Shown in pieces: positions 1 to 11,574 of a DNA stretch of 64,000 nt. A program made the translations under genes and the position numbers. The DNA comes from Limnomonas spitsbergensis. Taxonomy: Eukaryota > Chlorophyta > Chlorophyceae > Chlamydomonadales. The stretch lies in assembly GCA_037349105.1 (NCBI GenBank), contig JAYJMM010000041.1, positions 2,852,001 to 2,916,000 on the forward strand. The letters are read 5' to 3'. Below the pieces are notes generated by a model. It did not search any database, had not been told where the DNA came from, and was given only the letters and a program-made list of their open reading frames with translations. How positions within the stretch are numbered: the stretch's first letter is position 1; each line of letters begins with the position of its first letter.

Positions 1-129
1 TTTGGCCCAGCTGCTGAACAAACTGGCAGTGGTCCCACTCAAATGTCCTGATGTTGGTCGATTCAGCACACTCACGCAGACACGCGGTCCCCTACAGAGA
101 TACAAAGTCCACATGCGTTTCCATTAGGT

Positions 130-1180
130 TTCAGACTTCATAGTGTCCTTCAATGACACGTTCAGCTAGGGCATGAATCATGCATGCTCAGGTGCCATAA
201 GCCAGCAGACCCTGCCCGTGTCAATGAGTCATGCATGCTCAGTTGCTCATGTGCCATGCATGGGAGAGCATACATGGGAAATTTAAATTCGTGGGCAGCG
301 TGGGATTCTGATGAATGGAAAGGGCGCAGATACGGCTTTACCGGAGGCATTGTTTATTCTTTCACTCCCATGCCCCATTCCCAATGTGAGGTACCTTGGA
401 TTCATTATGCCCGTGTGAGGGAAATGAATCATGCATGTACAGTCAGATGCTATGATCAAGCACACTGGATATCAGAGCTTTAACTCGTGCATGACATGCA
501 AAGAAGAAAGATACCATGATCAGGGGAGCAAGGTGAGCGGCTGGAATGTTGCATACAGCAAAATGGGGGTGACTGCGGGACACCCATGGGTGCCCCTAGA
601 CCCTGTGATGTTTATTATCTGGCAAGTTGGACCTCTTGGGGCAGCTCTCGTGATTTTGAGAGCACTTGCCGTTTCTAAAGATACCCATTATGTTCCTCCA
701 TCTGGCATCCGTGGCACCAGCTTAGGGCCGTGCTTTGCTCAGCGTGAATAACAGCGGTGTGAATCAGTCGTGAAGGCCTACTTGTGATCACCTCCGAAAT
801 GCGAGTTCTTCCAGCCACGCTCGTGCCTTCCTTGATGATGTCTTTAGCAGTATAAGCGTGTCGAGGTAATTCTTTCGGTATGTCAAAATCAGGGTCGTTT
901 GTGCAGGTTATACGAGGTGCGAGCTTGAAAAGCCCGTGGTAGCTTTCAGTTGATAAGAAGAAAGTAATAAAGCGCCTGATTGTGGCTTGAGGAACACGTC
1001 ATTATAGTGCTGTATACCGGTAGGACCTTGAAACAGAAATCAGGTGGTTGATCGACCCCATCTCTCTGATCTACCCCTCCTTCACCTTGCTTGGCCATTG
1101 CTTCTTGCTAAAACAGAGACTGAGCTAATATTCAAGTCGCTGAAGGTGCCAACATTCTTCGGCAGCGTTTTATTCCACTG
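130..1180. repeat. Dispersed retroelement-type block, copy A
   Basis: This stretch matches about 11575-12620 in the same orientation over most of its length. Shared landmarks are the ATGCATGC-rich start, the segment ending in GTGAATCAGTCGTGAAG (about 760), and the run up to GGTGCCAAC (about 1150). No long open frame is shared, so both copies are decayed. A third, weaker match lies near 31700-32090. Because an RNase H remnant follows directly in copy A and near copy B, the block is probably the internal part of a non-LTR retrotransposon. The similarity is visible by eye; the identity of the block is inferred. Confidence 0.6.
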
Positions 1181-1229
1181 TCAATGACACAGTCAACCCG
1201 AATTAACCTAATGGACAAAGTGAAACCAA

Positions 1230-1810
1230 CACTACCGGTATCACCAGAGCAGAACTTTGCATCCATGCGGCCCTTGATCATGCCCACACACCTTCCGAAC
1301 CCGCCTTTACCATTGCACCCTCCCTGACTATCTTCACTGACTGACAGTCATTGGCTCTTTGCAGCATTCACCTCATACGGTTCATAAAGCTGTCTTCTGC
1401 CCGCATGAATGCATGATCCCATTGAGGAATGAGGACAAGCAAGGAGGCACAGCTCCTCCTGGCCAACCGCCAAATTCTCCTCTCCCGTGCGCACGATGGC
1501 CTGCGTTTGCTACTTTGCTTCTCCAGAAGGCAAATCACATTTTGGTATCATCGGCAATGAACTTGCTGACATTGAGGCCACAGGAGCCTTGGAATCACCC
1601 ACCATGCAGGAACGTACATTTTAGTATTTAACCTGTCCCACATTACTACTGCCCCTACTGCCGAACCCCTATCCCTGCACCCATATTCTGGCGACCTTGA
1701 CCGACTGGTCCTACCAACCTGCCTCCTGACGGGTGCCAATGCTGGACCTGTGACCAGAGCACCTGTATTGGCTGTAGGAGCACAGCTGATTGCTGGTTAG
1801 CTGCAACATC
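1230..1810 (+). pseudogene. Retrotransposon RNase H remnant, copy 1
   Basis: At 1532-1570 one frame reads KSHFGIIGNELAD, the C-terminal signature of the RNase H domain of non-LTR retrotransposons (usual form VKSHxGIxGNExAD). The upstream segment containing the words for LTIFTDSHWLFAAL is shared with 14395-14660 and 22320-22660, but stops and frame changes break it here. A proline-rich tail (about 1635-1810) is shared with 22750-22930. No catalytic core can be read continuously, so this is a dead fragment. Confidence 0.7.
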
Positions 1811-1854
1811 CCGTTGGTGAGGCGAGCACAAATGTATGCTACAGTCAGCCCAAT

Positions 1855-1990
1855 GCTATGCAATCAGCCATCAACCCAATGTCATTGGATTTTTCCTGTC
1901 CCTGCCCCTGTCTACTCCGTCACTTCTTAGTCAAACTTTGTCCGCTGCTGGAGCACCAGACGCGGGCCGGGCAGATGCTTTCGGTTAGCC
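1855..1990 (+). repeat. Dispersed repeat, pairs with 23175-23310
   Basis: About 135 bp that match 23175-23310: both carry the words for CAGCCATCAACCCA, then CTGTCCCTG, then TTGTCCGCTGCTGGAGC. In both places the block sits close to retroelement 3' sequence, so it is probably part of the same element family. Confidence 0.55.
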
Positions 1991-2586
1991 CAATAATTGT
2001 AAAGGAAATAAGACAGAAGGCTGCTAGCGCCTGTCTTTTTGACTTGCCTTCCTGCACGAAGATGCAGCAATTCAATTGTTATGTATTCATCCTTGCACCC
2101 CGCCCTGAAACATCTGCAGGAAGGGTGCCAGAGCCAGTAGCTCCAGACATGAGAGGCGGTGCACAATATCGAAGCCGTTGACAGCATCTTCTCCACATTG
2201 CTTTCAAGTGTCCTTAGCTTGATCGCACTCGCTCTCGAATTATCTTGAGATGATCGCAACAAGTTTCTTGGTGGAGCACAGGTGCATGCAGTGGAACTAA
2301 AGCTGGCGCAGAGATGCTTCGGCAGCGGCACCGAGTCTCGCTCTGCAGGCCATTTCCAAGAGCCATCGGCCGCGCTGCGGGATGGCGTTTCAGAGGCCTC
2401 GCCCGGGGTGTCAGCTGCAGCTGCTGCGGGGCTTGTCTCAGCACCTGCGGCGGCTCCTAGGCGGGAGCGGCTTCGGCTGAGACGTGTGGAGCCGGGGTGT
2501 GGCAGAGGGCGCAATCTGGCTTGGCTGGCGGCCCAAGTGAGTGACGCGCACAAAAGCAGTAATGATGTGTCTGCTGGCAAATTAAC

Positions 2587-2637
2587 GACATAACACCTCT
2601 GGGCCCTGCTAGAAAAAGGCTCGGCCGCGTGGGCACC
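2587..2637 (-). repeat. Retroelement 3'-tail sequence
   Basis: A copy of the conserved tail read on the minus strand as GGCCGAGC, then GGGCCCAGAGGTGT, then TCATTGAC-like sequence. The same tail ends the reverse-transcriptase element at 4869-4972 and is scattered through the window. It appears here without an attached reverse transcriptase. Confidence 0.6.
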
Positions 2638-2949
2638 CAACTGTCCCGTTGGAAGAAAAGATAAGGCAAGTGGCCTGCTGGCAAGTGATGGCTGAATGGC
2701 GCCGGTGGCAAATGCATTTAGGTGCCCTGTGTGGATGCCTTAGGATAATGACGTTATACCGATGGGCCCTGTATGGCAACATGTATAGCTGATGTGTAGG
2801 GACTAGGGTGTCACAAGTTACGACGTTCCTTGGAAAATAAATGGAAACGAAGGCTCTAATTCCAACTTAAGGGGCTCAAGGTCCATCCAAGTAGAGAATG
2901 AAGCTTTCGAGTTTCATTTACCGAAGATGATCAGCTAGGTTTCGTCATG

Positions 2950-4566
2950 GCTCCTTTTTGCAATGGCACAACACTTGTGGGCCTATGACAGCGTGCCCCA
3001 GTAGCAGCTGTGGCGGCATTTATGCGAGCATCTTCACATGCCTGCATGCCTGTTACGCGCGGTGCAAGCGCTTTATGCCGGTGCAGTTTACACGCTCACT
3101 GACGGCCACAAGCGCACTGGTCCTGTGCCTTGCACCAGAAGCATCAAACAGGGCTGCCCCCTGAGCCCCCTGCTCTTTAGCCTTTACCTCAGTGACCTGC
3201 CGGCCATGCTCGCAGCCAAGTGCCCGGCAGAGGGCATTGCGATGCAGGCAGGGCGACAGCTACGCTGCCTGCTGTATGCAGATGACCTCTCCTTGCTAGC
3301 CCGCACCCCAGCAGGGCTGCAACACATGCTTGATGCCTTGCATGAATATGCGGCAAATAAACAGCTTCAGGTCAATGTCAGTAAGACAGAGATCATGGAG
3401 TTTGGCAGCCACGTGGCAGCGCAGCGCCGACAGCCAGCCCATGTTTGCATTTACGGCCCTGACCGTACCGTGTTGAAGCGTGTCCAAGAATTCAAGTTCT
3501 TGGGCATCACTCAGCACGAAAGCGGCGGCATGAAGAGGGCCATGGGTAGAGGGTAGAGGGGCGCCTTTGGCTGCCGCGCTGCACCGTGTTCGCCGCATGG
3601 CAGCCAAGGTGGGCCAAAGGTGCCATCTTACAACCCGCATCAGGTTGGCAGCTGTGTACGCAGCGCCTGCGGCCAACTACGGCGACGTGGTGTGGGCCAC
3701 CAGCCACCTTCGGCCGCAGCAATGTCTCTCCAGCAAAATGCAGTTTAGCTTGCTTCAGCACCTACGCCAGGCTGCGGGGCTACCTGCATCAGCCGCCAGT
3801 TGGAGAGTCTTGAGAGAGCTGCAGCTCCAGCCACTACAGCGAGACTGGTGGACCCATATCCTCCGCTTCTACAATGCAGCGGTGGCACCGGCGGCACTGC
3901 AATACAGCCCTCTTATGGCTCAAGCCATGGCAGCAGATATGCAGCTTGCAGTCAGCCAGGGCACTGGCGGCCGCACCTGGTGCTCTGATCTGCTGGGTGC
4001 ATTAGTGGAGCTGGAGCGGGGGGCAGCCACCCCCACCTTGTGCGAGGCAGCAGCTGCCCTACAGCGCCTACCCGTCACAGAGGTGTTGTCGCTCGTTGAC
4101 GCAGCCTACGAGCAAGCACGGCTGGAAGCAAGCAGCGGTGGGGACCCCAGGGACCCTACCACCGAGCACATATCTGCGGCGACCTACCGTGCCTGGTTCC
4201 AGTCCACGGCGGGTGCTGTGCTGGCGCAAGCCAAGAGCCGCACTAGCCAGAGGGAGTGTGCTTGTGTGAGCATAAGTTTGCGACTGCAGCTCGGCGCGAT
4301 CAGCACGGCTGATACCAGAGGACGGCGCAACGGTCAGCGGTGAGAGGCACACTGCTGCCAGCGGTGTTGAGCACGAGGGGATAGTGAGCAGGTGGAGGAT
4401 GCGGTACATGTGTTCTTCCAGTGCCCTAGTGTCAGGGGACAGTTACGGGAGCGGGGTTGGGCAGGACCTCCGGGCGCTGCCACTAACTTCCACCAGCTGT
4501 ACCAGGCTGAGCAGGGGTGGGATGCACTAGCTTTTGTGGACTCTGCTGTAGGCATTAATGAGGATT
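2950..4566 (+). pseudogene. Non-LTR (LINE-type) reverse transcriptase, decayed
   Basis: The reading frame shows reverse transcriptase motifs in order: YDSVPQ (about 2987), QGCPLSPLLFSLYLSDL (about 3150-3200), the catalytic YADD within LLYADDLSLLA (about 3270), and NVSKTEIMEF (about 3375), then a thumb-like region and a C-terminal HVFFQCP zinc-binding type motif (about 4408-4430). Such proteins copy their own RNA at a nicked target site. The frame is broken by an in-frame TAG just after YDSVPQ and by a 7-bp duplication near 3550 that shifts the frame; the N-terminal endonuclease region is absent. A partial second copy lies at 23990-24655 and a shorter one at 33255-33400. The clade was not determined. 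It is a dead, 5'-truncated copy. Confidence 0.85.
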
Positions 4567-4985
4567 AGTCTCTAGGGATTCTGCGCCGGTGTTGTTTGCC
4601 TTTCCGGCCTTCGCTTTTGTTCCTTTTTGTTTGTTGTTGTTTGCCCCCTTTTTAGTTTCTTCTCTTCTCCCTTCTGATCAGTGGGGTGCCCTCGTGGCTA
4701 AGCAGGGGTGGGATACGCTTGCTTTTGTGGCCTTTTTTTAGAGGCTTTGTTCAGGGCTTCTCTCTAGTGGGACTCAAGTGTCGGACTTGGTCGTACCCTC
4801 CTGGCCTCTCCTTTTGTTCCTTCCCCCCTCTCTTCCTTTTAGTATCTTCTTTTCTGCCTTCTGATCAGTCGGGCGCCCAAGCGGCCGAGCTTTGAGCGGG
4901 CCCAGAGGTGTAACGTTACTGACTTGTGGGCCGTTTTTTGAGCAGGGCCCAGAGGTGTAATGTCATTAACTTGTGGGCCGTGCTA
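4567..4985 (+). repeat. Retroelement 3' region, two tandem tails
   Basis: Pyrimidine-rich sequence follows the reverse transcriptase and is partly duplicated: two runs each pass through a T/C-rich stretch to CTTCTGATCAGT. It ends with two adjacent copies of the conserved tail (4869-4922 and 4930-4972, core GGGCCCAGAGGTGTAA, then C-G-T-x-A-x-TGAC). The double tail suggests a nested or tandem 3'-end insertion. Sequence from 4986 to 5385 shows nothing recognisable. Confidence 0.55.
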
Positions 4986-5387
4986 AAAAAACTCGAGTGT
5001 GTTCTTATCCAACTGATTAATTCCATCTGGGTGTTTGGTTCCTCTTGCTTTTTACTTCTTGAAACTATCATTGAAACATGTCCCGATAGTTCAGTATTCT
5101 TGTAAAAGTGGATACCGGCACCAATTATTGTTGATGACATGATATACCGTAATCCGTGAGCCATAAAACATTCCTCATTGCTTATTTCAAATTGGACACC
5201 CGGTGGCAAGCATGCAGAATATCGTGTCATTGTGCTATGTGGACACCAAGGCCTTAAACCGTAAGATTAACAAAAATATGGTAAAATTGGCAACTGGGGA
5301 AAGTGAATATGAGATGTTTTACGCATACAGTTTGGAGGCCAACAAGTGGATGGCGCACATGGCACATTTCCTATTTAATGACAGGAG

Positions 5388-5485
5388 ACGGTAACGGCAC
5401 GGACGTGGTATCGGCTCACACTGCGTTGTTTTTCCCAAACTCTCGTGCCCCCTAAAGGGCGCAGCTTTCTTTCCTGAATGATAGG
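5388..5485 (+). repeat. Short interspersed repeat, about 95 bp
   Basis: This matches 30490-30585 on the plus strand and, reversed, 29790-29880 and 40378-40470. Shared words are GGTAACGGC, GGATGTGG (here GGACGTGG), AACTCTC and GTAGCTTTCTTTC-like sequence. No coding potential is seen. It is probably a small non-autonomous mobile element or the end of one. Confidence 0.5.
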
Positions 5486-5650
5486 AGCCGCCATAACGAC
5501 CGCATGCACATATTACAATACAAATGCAAGGCCTGATGTCTTTCGGATATGACCCCTGTCCGATGAAGCGCAGCAGACTACTGAAGTCACCAAAGCGATG
5601 AACTAACGGCCTAGCCACCTACAATCCAGCTTGGGCGTGACAGTTAGAAA

Positions 5651-5682
5651 CAATGACGTTATACCTCTGGGCCCAGCACACA
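5651..5682 (-). repeat. Retroelement tail at the end of TIR-ARM 1
   Basis: Plus-strand CAATGACGTT-ATACCTCTGGGCCC is the reversed retroelement tail. The TIR-ARM 1 reading frame runs into it and stops at its TAA. Confidence 0.65.
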
Positions 5683-8600
5683 AATGCTGCGACATGACAG
5701 CACAACTGAGACACGCACCGCCCATTCTTTCACCCTGCCTACACTTGACCCCCTCAACTTATCCAGCTGAGTGATTGCACCTGGGACAGATGCGATCCTG
5801 ACCTGACAATCCTTATTTTGTGATGCCAATTCATGCAGCATCTGCAACACCCTCGATTGCACTCGCGTAGAGCTCGAGCTCAGCAGAAGAACCAGCTGGG
5901 CGATGGCACCAGGGGCGTCAGCGATCCTGCAGTAGTTGTCCCCGTTGGTCATGAGGTTGTTCAGAACCCCCCATACTTTATCCAGCAATGCCTCCGAACT
6001 TGAGCCCAGGAAACGAAGTAGCTTCAAGATGGCACCCGGAGCCTCGGCGATCTTGAAATTATTCTCCTCGTTGACTGACAGATTCCTCAACGCCCCCAGC
6101 GACTTGTACTGCACCTCCTCTGACGTTGAGCTCATCAAGACGATCAGCTGGGTGACAGCACCAGGAGTATCCATAATCCTGACCTGATTCTCCTTGTTGT
6201 AGGTTGCGAGGTTCATCAGCACCCCTGCTGCCTGCGTGTGCACAGCCTCTAACCTCGAGAACAACATGGCAACCAGCTGTTCGATGGCTCCATCGGCACG
6301 GGCAATCGTGACACGCACCTCCGCATCGCGTGCAAGGTTCAACAACAGCCCCACCGCATGAATCTGCACCGCTTGTGACCCCGAACTCAGCAAAACCACC
6401 AGTTGGGCGATGGCACCAGGCACGTCAGTAATCTTGGTTACGTTCTCTTGCCAATCAGAAAGGCTTAACAATGCTGCCGCAGCGTTTACTTGTACAGCCT
6501 TTGACGCAGAGCGCAACAAGACGAACAGCTGGGGGAGGGCACCGGGAGCATCGGCAATCTCGATCTTCTGGGCCTGGTCGTGTTCTACCAGCTTCGCCAG
6601 TATCCCCGCTGCACAAGCTTGCTCTGACGCCGTGGGTGAAAACAGCTTGGCCACGATTTTCCCGATGGTAGAGGGCGCCTTCTTTGGGATCTGGTACGCA
6701 AAGGCAATTACAAATATCATACCCCAGAACAATCAAAATCAGTGGGCTCCGCTGTTACAAGTCCTGAGTGAAGGGTTAAGGTGCTTGGAGAGATGCTTTC
6801 AAGTGTAAGTGTGCAAATTGCCCTTAGTAACTTGGTGGTCTGTGACCAACCAAGTGACACTTCATGGCACACGTCCCAGCCCTCCCGGGAATCGGTGGCA
6901 CACATCCTGGCCCTCCCGGGGGTCCGTGGCACACGTCCCGGCCCTCCCGGGGGGTCAGTGACAAACGTCCCGGCCCTCCCGGGGGGTCGGTGACACACGT
7001 CCCGGCCCTCCCGGGGGTCGGTGACACACGTCCCGGCCCTCCTGGGGGGTCAGTGACAAACGTCCCGGCCCTCCCGGGGGTCGGTGACAAACATCCCGGC
7101 CCTCCCGGGGGGTCGGTGACACACGTCCCGGCCCTCCCGGGGGGTCGGTGACACACGTCCTGGCCCTCCCGGGGGGTCAGTGACACACGTCCCGGCCCTC
7201 CCGGGGGTCGGTGGCACACGTCCTGGCCCTCCCGGGGTCGGTGACACACGTCCCGGCCCTACCGGGGGGTCGGTGACACACGTCCTGGCCCTCCCGGGGG
7301 GTCGGTGACACACGTCCTGGCCCTCCCTGGGGTCGGTGGCACACGTCCTGGCCCTCCCGGGGTCGGTGACACACGTCCCGGCCCTACCGGGGGTCGGTGA
7401 CACACGTCCCGGCCCTACCGGGGGTCGGTGACACACGTCCCGTCCCTCCTGGAGGCCTTCGCGAACGGGAAGTCGATGTGAACACATCACGCAAGTCATG
7501 CGTGATCCAACGCATCAATTGTGTTTCAATCTGATGCCGTTCTGGCAAAGCGACGAAAATGAGGAGGGGGGGGAAGACGGTCGAAATGCTACCGGAATAA
7601 AATGACCAGTGAGTGACAGCGAAATATAAGCAGATATTTTAACCTGGATACGGAAAATTATAGCATTTTTAAGGACATTATGACATTTGTTTCGAAGTTC
7701 ACTCTACAGCAGGAGAGAGTGTGCATACAAGCGCTTATTTTGGAATGCGCCTTCAGGGGGCCGGCGGGCGGCCACCCCAGCAGGGCCATTGGGGACCAAA
7801 CCTTGACCGGCCTACAGCCCGTAGCCCGAGCAGCAGTACATTCAGGACTAGGGTTTAGGGTCAAGGGTTTATTTGTCAGACTTGTCAAAGTAAACAATGC
7901 GGACGTACCCTGTGTCCCAGTTACAATGTTCATGAAAAACCACACTTCCTTCGGAAAGGCGCGGGTTTCTTTCCTTGCAGGACCTCCGGCCTCAGGGCAC
8001 AATTCTGCTGAAGTGAAGCCGAAGCGTGTGAAAGCAAATGGTGGAACGTGTTTGTTTTGTCCCCATAATGGAGCACACCCTGCTACCATACGCTCAGTGG
8101 GTCTCCTGCTCAAGCAGCAATACAACATAGCCACACGTTTCCCTCGCCTGTGATTTTGGCAGAACAGATTCTCTATGCTAGGGCAAGACATGAGCCATCG
8201 TCATCAAATTTGAATTCAAAAATACATTGGGTTCCCAGTTCGAAGCAGAGCCTATCAGGCATTGAGGGTTTTAGCTGGTGATCTGGCAACAAAGACTCAA
8301 CCCTGAACCTCAGGTTTGTTTCAGCGATACATTTACAATGCCATTATCGCCGCATCTGCCTTCTTCCGATTGCACCCAATCCAACAGGAGTCATCCATGC
8401 CCTGCACTACCTAATTTGTCAAATTTGGGGGGGGGGGGGGGGGGGGGTATTTCCACCTGTCCAGGAGGTGGGTTCCCCAGCCCTGAAAGAGACAAGCTTG
8501 CACATCACAGAGGAAGGACAGCGGTTGGGAAGAGACAGAGCCTGCCTACGCACTTCTCTATACCCATGCAAGGCTCGCCTACGCACGTCTCTCTACCCAA

Positions 8601-11050
8601 GCATCTATTTTGCAGGAGGGAGGGAACCTACACCCTCCTACTTTATGCCTCACCTTCAATTTCGGTGACCCACTGGCTCTCTCATCCAGCAGGCTCATCG
8701 AGCTAAGCGGCTGGAGATTCTGATTTGTAAACAACGTCTTCAGCTCCAACATCACCTACAAGAGGGTGGCGGGGAAATGCAGAAATTAGGCCCCGGGCTC
8801 CAAATTCACCGCATTCTCTTTGCATGCCTGAAACTTGCATACAACGAGCAGTATCCTTACCTGCCCAGGCCAGCAAGACACGAGTTTCCCCACCTTGCAT
8901 CAGGGATAGTGATATAAGTTATATAAATGGAACAGCATAAACAGGTAGGCTCAGATTTTGACGGTGTGGCGGAGCATACGGTACGTTTGTCATGCCCCAC
9001 CATTTCTCTGGAACAGGCAGAAATAGATGGATATGCAAACAAACGCGTGTATTGAGGTAGCCGTCTATTTTCGCCCGCAGGGATAGTTTGCGCAGCTGAC
9101 GCTAGCAACACATCTGTCACGTCGCTGTAGGCACCCTGATACACTCACCTCCTCAAACACACAACTGGTACCCCGGTCGAGCCGTCGAGCGTAGGTTCCG
9201 CCACACCATCACACCATCACAGGAAAGTAGTGGCACAGGTTCACCCCGAACATCTGCCTCAACGTACCCGACAGCCTCAAATGCTCACCTCATCAAACCA
9301 GGAGTCCCTCCCTCGACATGCTCCGCTCTTGGGAATGTGCTGGAGGGACAACATCACCTGCTCCAGGTGTGACGGAGGATACACGCCACTGTGGAAAACT
9401 GGGATCAGGACCTGTGTGACGAGAGGGCAGAGGAAACAAAAGTCAAAAGTTTATTGCAGGGCGCTGTGAAACATAGAGAAGAAGATATAGACGTGAAAGG
9501 ATGTGGTGAAGGCAACGAGCGAGTCGATGCAGAGTGTAGACATGGACATACTGAAGAAGCCGAAGGAGTATTCAGAAGAAACCAGAGCTGCTGAACAAGG
9601 GAAACGGCGTCGCCTAACACACGCCAGCATACAGGCATGGAATGGGGGTTTACTGAGAGAGGACTAGAAGGTTGGGCCTGCCTGCAAGATCCAGCTTGCA
9701 CGTCATCCAAGTCCGATATTCCAACTTACGCGTGTCCTGCCGGTTTGTGATTCACTTGCATGCAGAAGTGGCATGCATTAAGCCCTGCCTGCACTTGTTG
9801 TGCTTTATGCACTCTATGACAAAGGAGCCATGCAAAGGACATGCACACACATGGGTAACTCCATGCCGGCCTTTCGAATTAGATTGCCGACACCATGCCG
9901 GCTGTCAATGCAAGCCATTTCCCCAAAACGTCCGAGGGCATGTGCCCCGCGCAGCGCACGAGGCACGTGATGGATACGACATGTTTTACACTCAGCGCAC
10001 CCACAGACGAGAGTATACCAGAAGACTTTTCCTTTTCAGCTTCATACCCCATGCCGCTATGCGACAGAATCAGAGCATGCCTAGAATGTGTCCCGCCAGG
10101 GGTAGCCCCTGGGCCTGGTCCCAGCAGAGAGCAGAGGCAGGGGTAGAGAACTAACATCATTCACCCACAGAGCTTTAAGGATCCGCCATCTGGAAGAGGT
10201 TCAGAGTATCCTGATGACACAGCGCAGATCTGCATTATGACATACAGGACGCTTGGGGGACTTTGCCCCAAAACAAAGTGGCACATTGAGAGCGATGGTC
10301 ATACCAGGAAGACCCAAAGCAGTGTACATACCAATATACTGGGATCATAAGACTGGTTATCAGAGTGCATTATCTGTGACTTGCTTTAGCATCAATTTTG
10401 GGTGGTCGTACCCACCTTGCCCCTCAAGTGAGCCAGGGAGAACTCTGCGCGCTCGTACTTGGATGTGCCGTAGCGGTCAGAGCAGACAGCGATGAACACC
10501 GAGCAGTGCTTGAGGGCGTCTTGCGAGACTCTGACCCAGTCAACCTCACCCTGCATTGGCGGGGAAGTCAAAACAAGAGTTAAAAAAAATCATGAATGGG
10601 AAAGGCGGCCCGGTAGTACAATAAGGTAACATTCATACCAGGAGCAGCAGTGAGCATTCATTAGTTTAAGGGAGGGATAATTCCTATCCACAGTGATTGC
10701 AGGGAAGTCAAAAAAGGAGTTCAGTTAAGTAACATACACACCAAGAACAACTGTGGGGAATTTATCAGTAAGAGGTGTGTGTGGGGGGGCATTCCTTTCC
10801 ACAAAAAAAGGTGTGTGTGGGGGGGCATTCCTCTCCACAGGAAAAGCCAATTAATCAGACCCACGCCTCAACATCAGTTCCTAAAAGAAAGTTGTTTTTT
10901 CAAGTCCTGAACCGCACCGGCAGGACTTCGTGATCCAAGAACACAGACCAGCCATCCGCCACCAACGCCTCGTACAACTGCTTGACCAAGCCGTTCCCAT
11001 ATTGACCTGAATCTTCCTTGCAGTACGATATTAAAATGTCCCATTGCTGC
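5659..11050 (-). CDS. TIR-ARM protein 1 (TIR domain plus armadillo repeats)
   Basis: Five exons are read on the minus strand: 11050-10918, 10550-10416, 9411-9289, 8755-8654 and 6690-5659, all with GT-AG borders and consistent phase. Exons 1-3 encode a TIR domain: WDILISYCKED (box 1), DGWSVFLD, CSVFIAVCSDRYGTSKYERA followed by EF, and VLIPVFHSGVYPP (box 2). The Glu after ERA sits where TIR NADases hold their catalytic Glu, so NAD hydrolysis or a related activity is plausible. A 34-residue linker exon follows, then one large exon with seven 41-residue armadillo repeats, each with an APGAIxQLVxLL core, probably a binding surface. The N-terminus upstream of 11050 is not resolved. The stop (5659-5661) lies inside a retroelement tail, so the natural C-terminus may be lost. 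A paralogue lies at 26659-31366. SARM1 has the same domains in the opposite order. Immune or NAD signalling is inferred. Confidence 0.8.
6870..7455. repeat. GC-rich minisatellite, about 31-33 bp unit
   Basis: About 18 tandem copies of a unit containing ACACGTCC(C/T)GGCCCTCCC, then GGGGTCGGTG. It lies in the intron between the linker exon and the ARM exon of TIR-ARM 1. Several frames on both strands stay open across it, on the minus strand giving Pro-Gly-Arg-rich translations, but no splice context includes it in the gene. Small unit variants (ACAAAC for ACACAC, CTACC for CTCCC) are grouped towards one end, as expected from local unit turnover. Confidence 0.9.
7456..8653. other. Intron sequence of TIR-ARM 1 with degenerate repeat and poly-G run
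   Basis: No exon is seen. About 7745-7845 and 7960-8010 resemble the middle of the 192-bp MITE found at 28372-28563 and 29457-29648, but the ends are not clear. A run of about 22 G lies at 8428-8449 and is likely length-unstable. Confidence 0.45.
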
Positions 11051-11574
11051 CTGCGAGGTTCACAAAACAAATCAAATGAATAACTAAGCACTCCAGGGCC
11101 GTCAGGGTAATGGAGACAGTGCGGCATAGGCTGGTGCCGTATCCGCGCCGTTACTATTCAAGGTTCACAAGAGCACTCAGTAGCTGCCATCGGGACCATC
11201 GAAGTGTGGGTGCATGCATTGAAACAGAGGTTTCAGAGCAGCGGTTCAGAGGCGAGTCGGGGCATGCAGGCTTTACACATACGCTGAGATCCATCAGGCT
11301 CTGAATGCATTGCATCCTATCTTCCAATGTCTTCACAGCATCACCAATTTCCCTCCTGGAAATGTGATCTGCATTATTTGCAGTGACTCAAACTATGACT
11401 GGGTTACTCACAGTGCCATGGCGTTCCCACTTTGGCGGACAGGGATAGTATCCTTGGCTCAGCTGCTGGACAACCTGGCTGTAATCTCCCTCAAAAGGTC
11501 CGGACGTTGGTGGATGCAGCAACACTCACGTAGGCTCCTACAGAGTTCAAATCCACATGTGGTTCCGTTTAGAC
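11051..11574. other. Upstream of TIR-ARM 1, no exon identified
   Basis: The missing first exon or exons of TIR-ARM 1 should lie here or further right. The first resolved exon begins with one base that completes a codon, so an upstream exon must exist. No clear candidate with matching phase was found. Part of 11119-11150 resembles the short interspersed repeat. Confidence 0.4.

Noticed and set aside
6824..7499. Long minus-strand Pro-Gly-Arg-rich frames resembling a collagen-like protein
   Set aside because: They arise from the minisatellite, which keeps several frames open; no start context or splice link supports translation.
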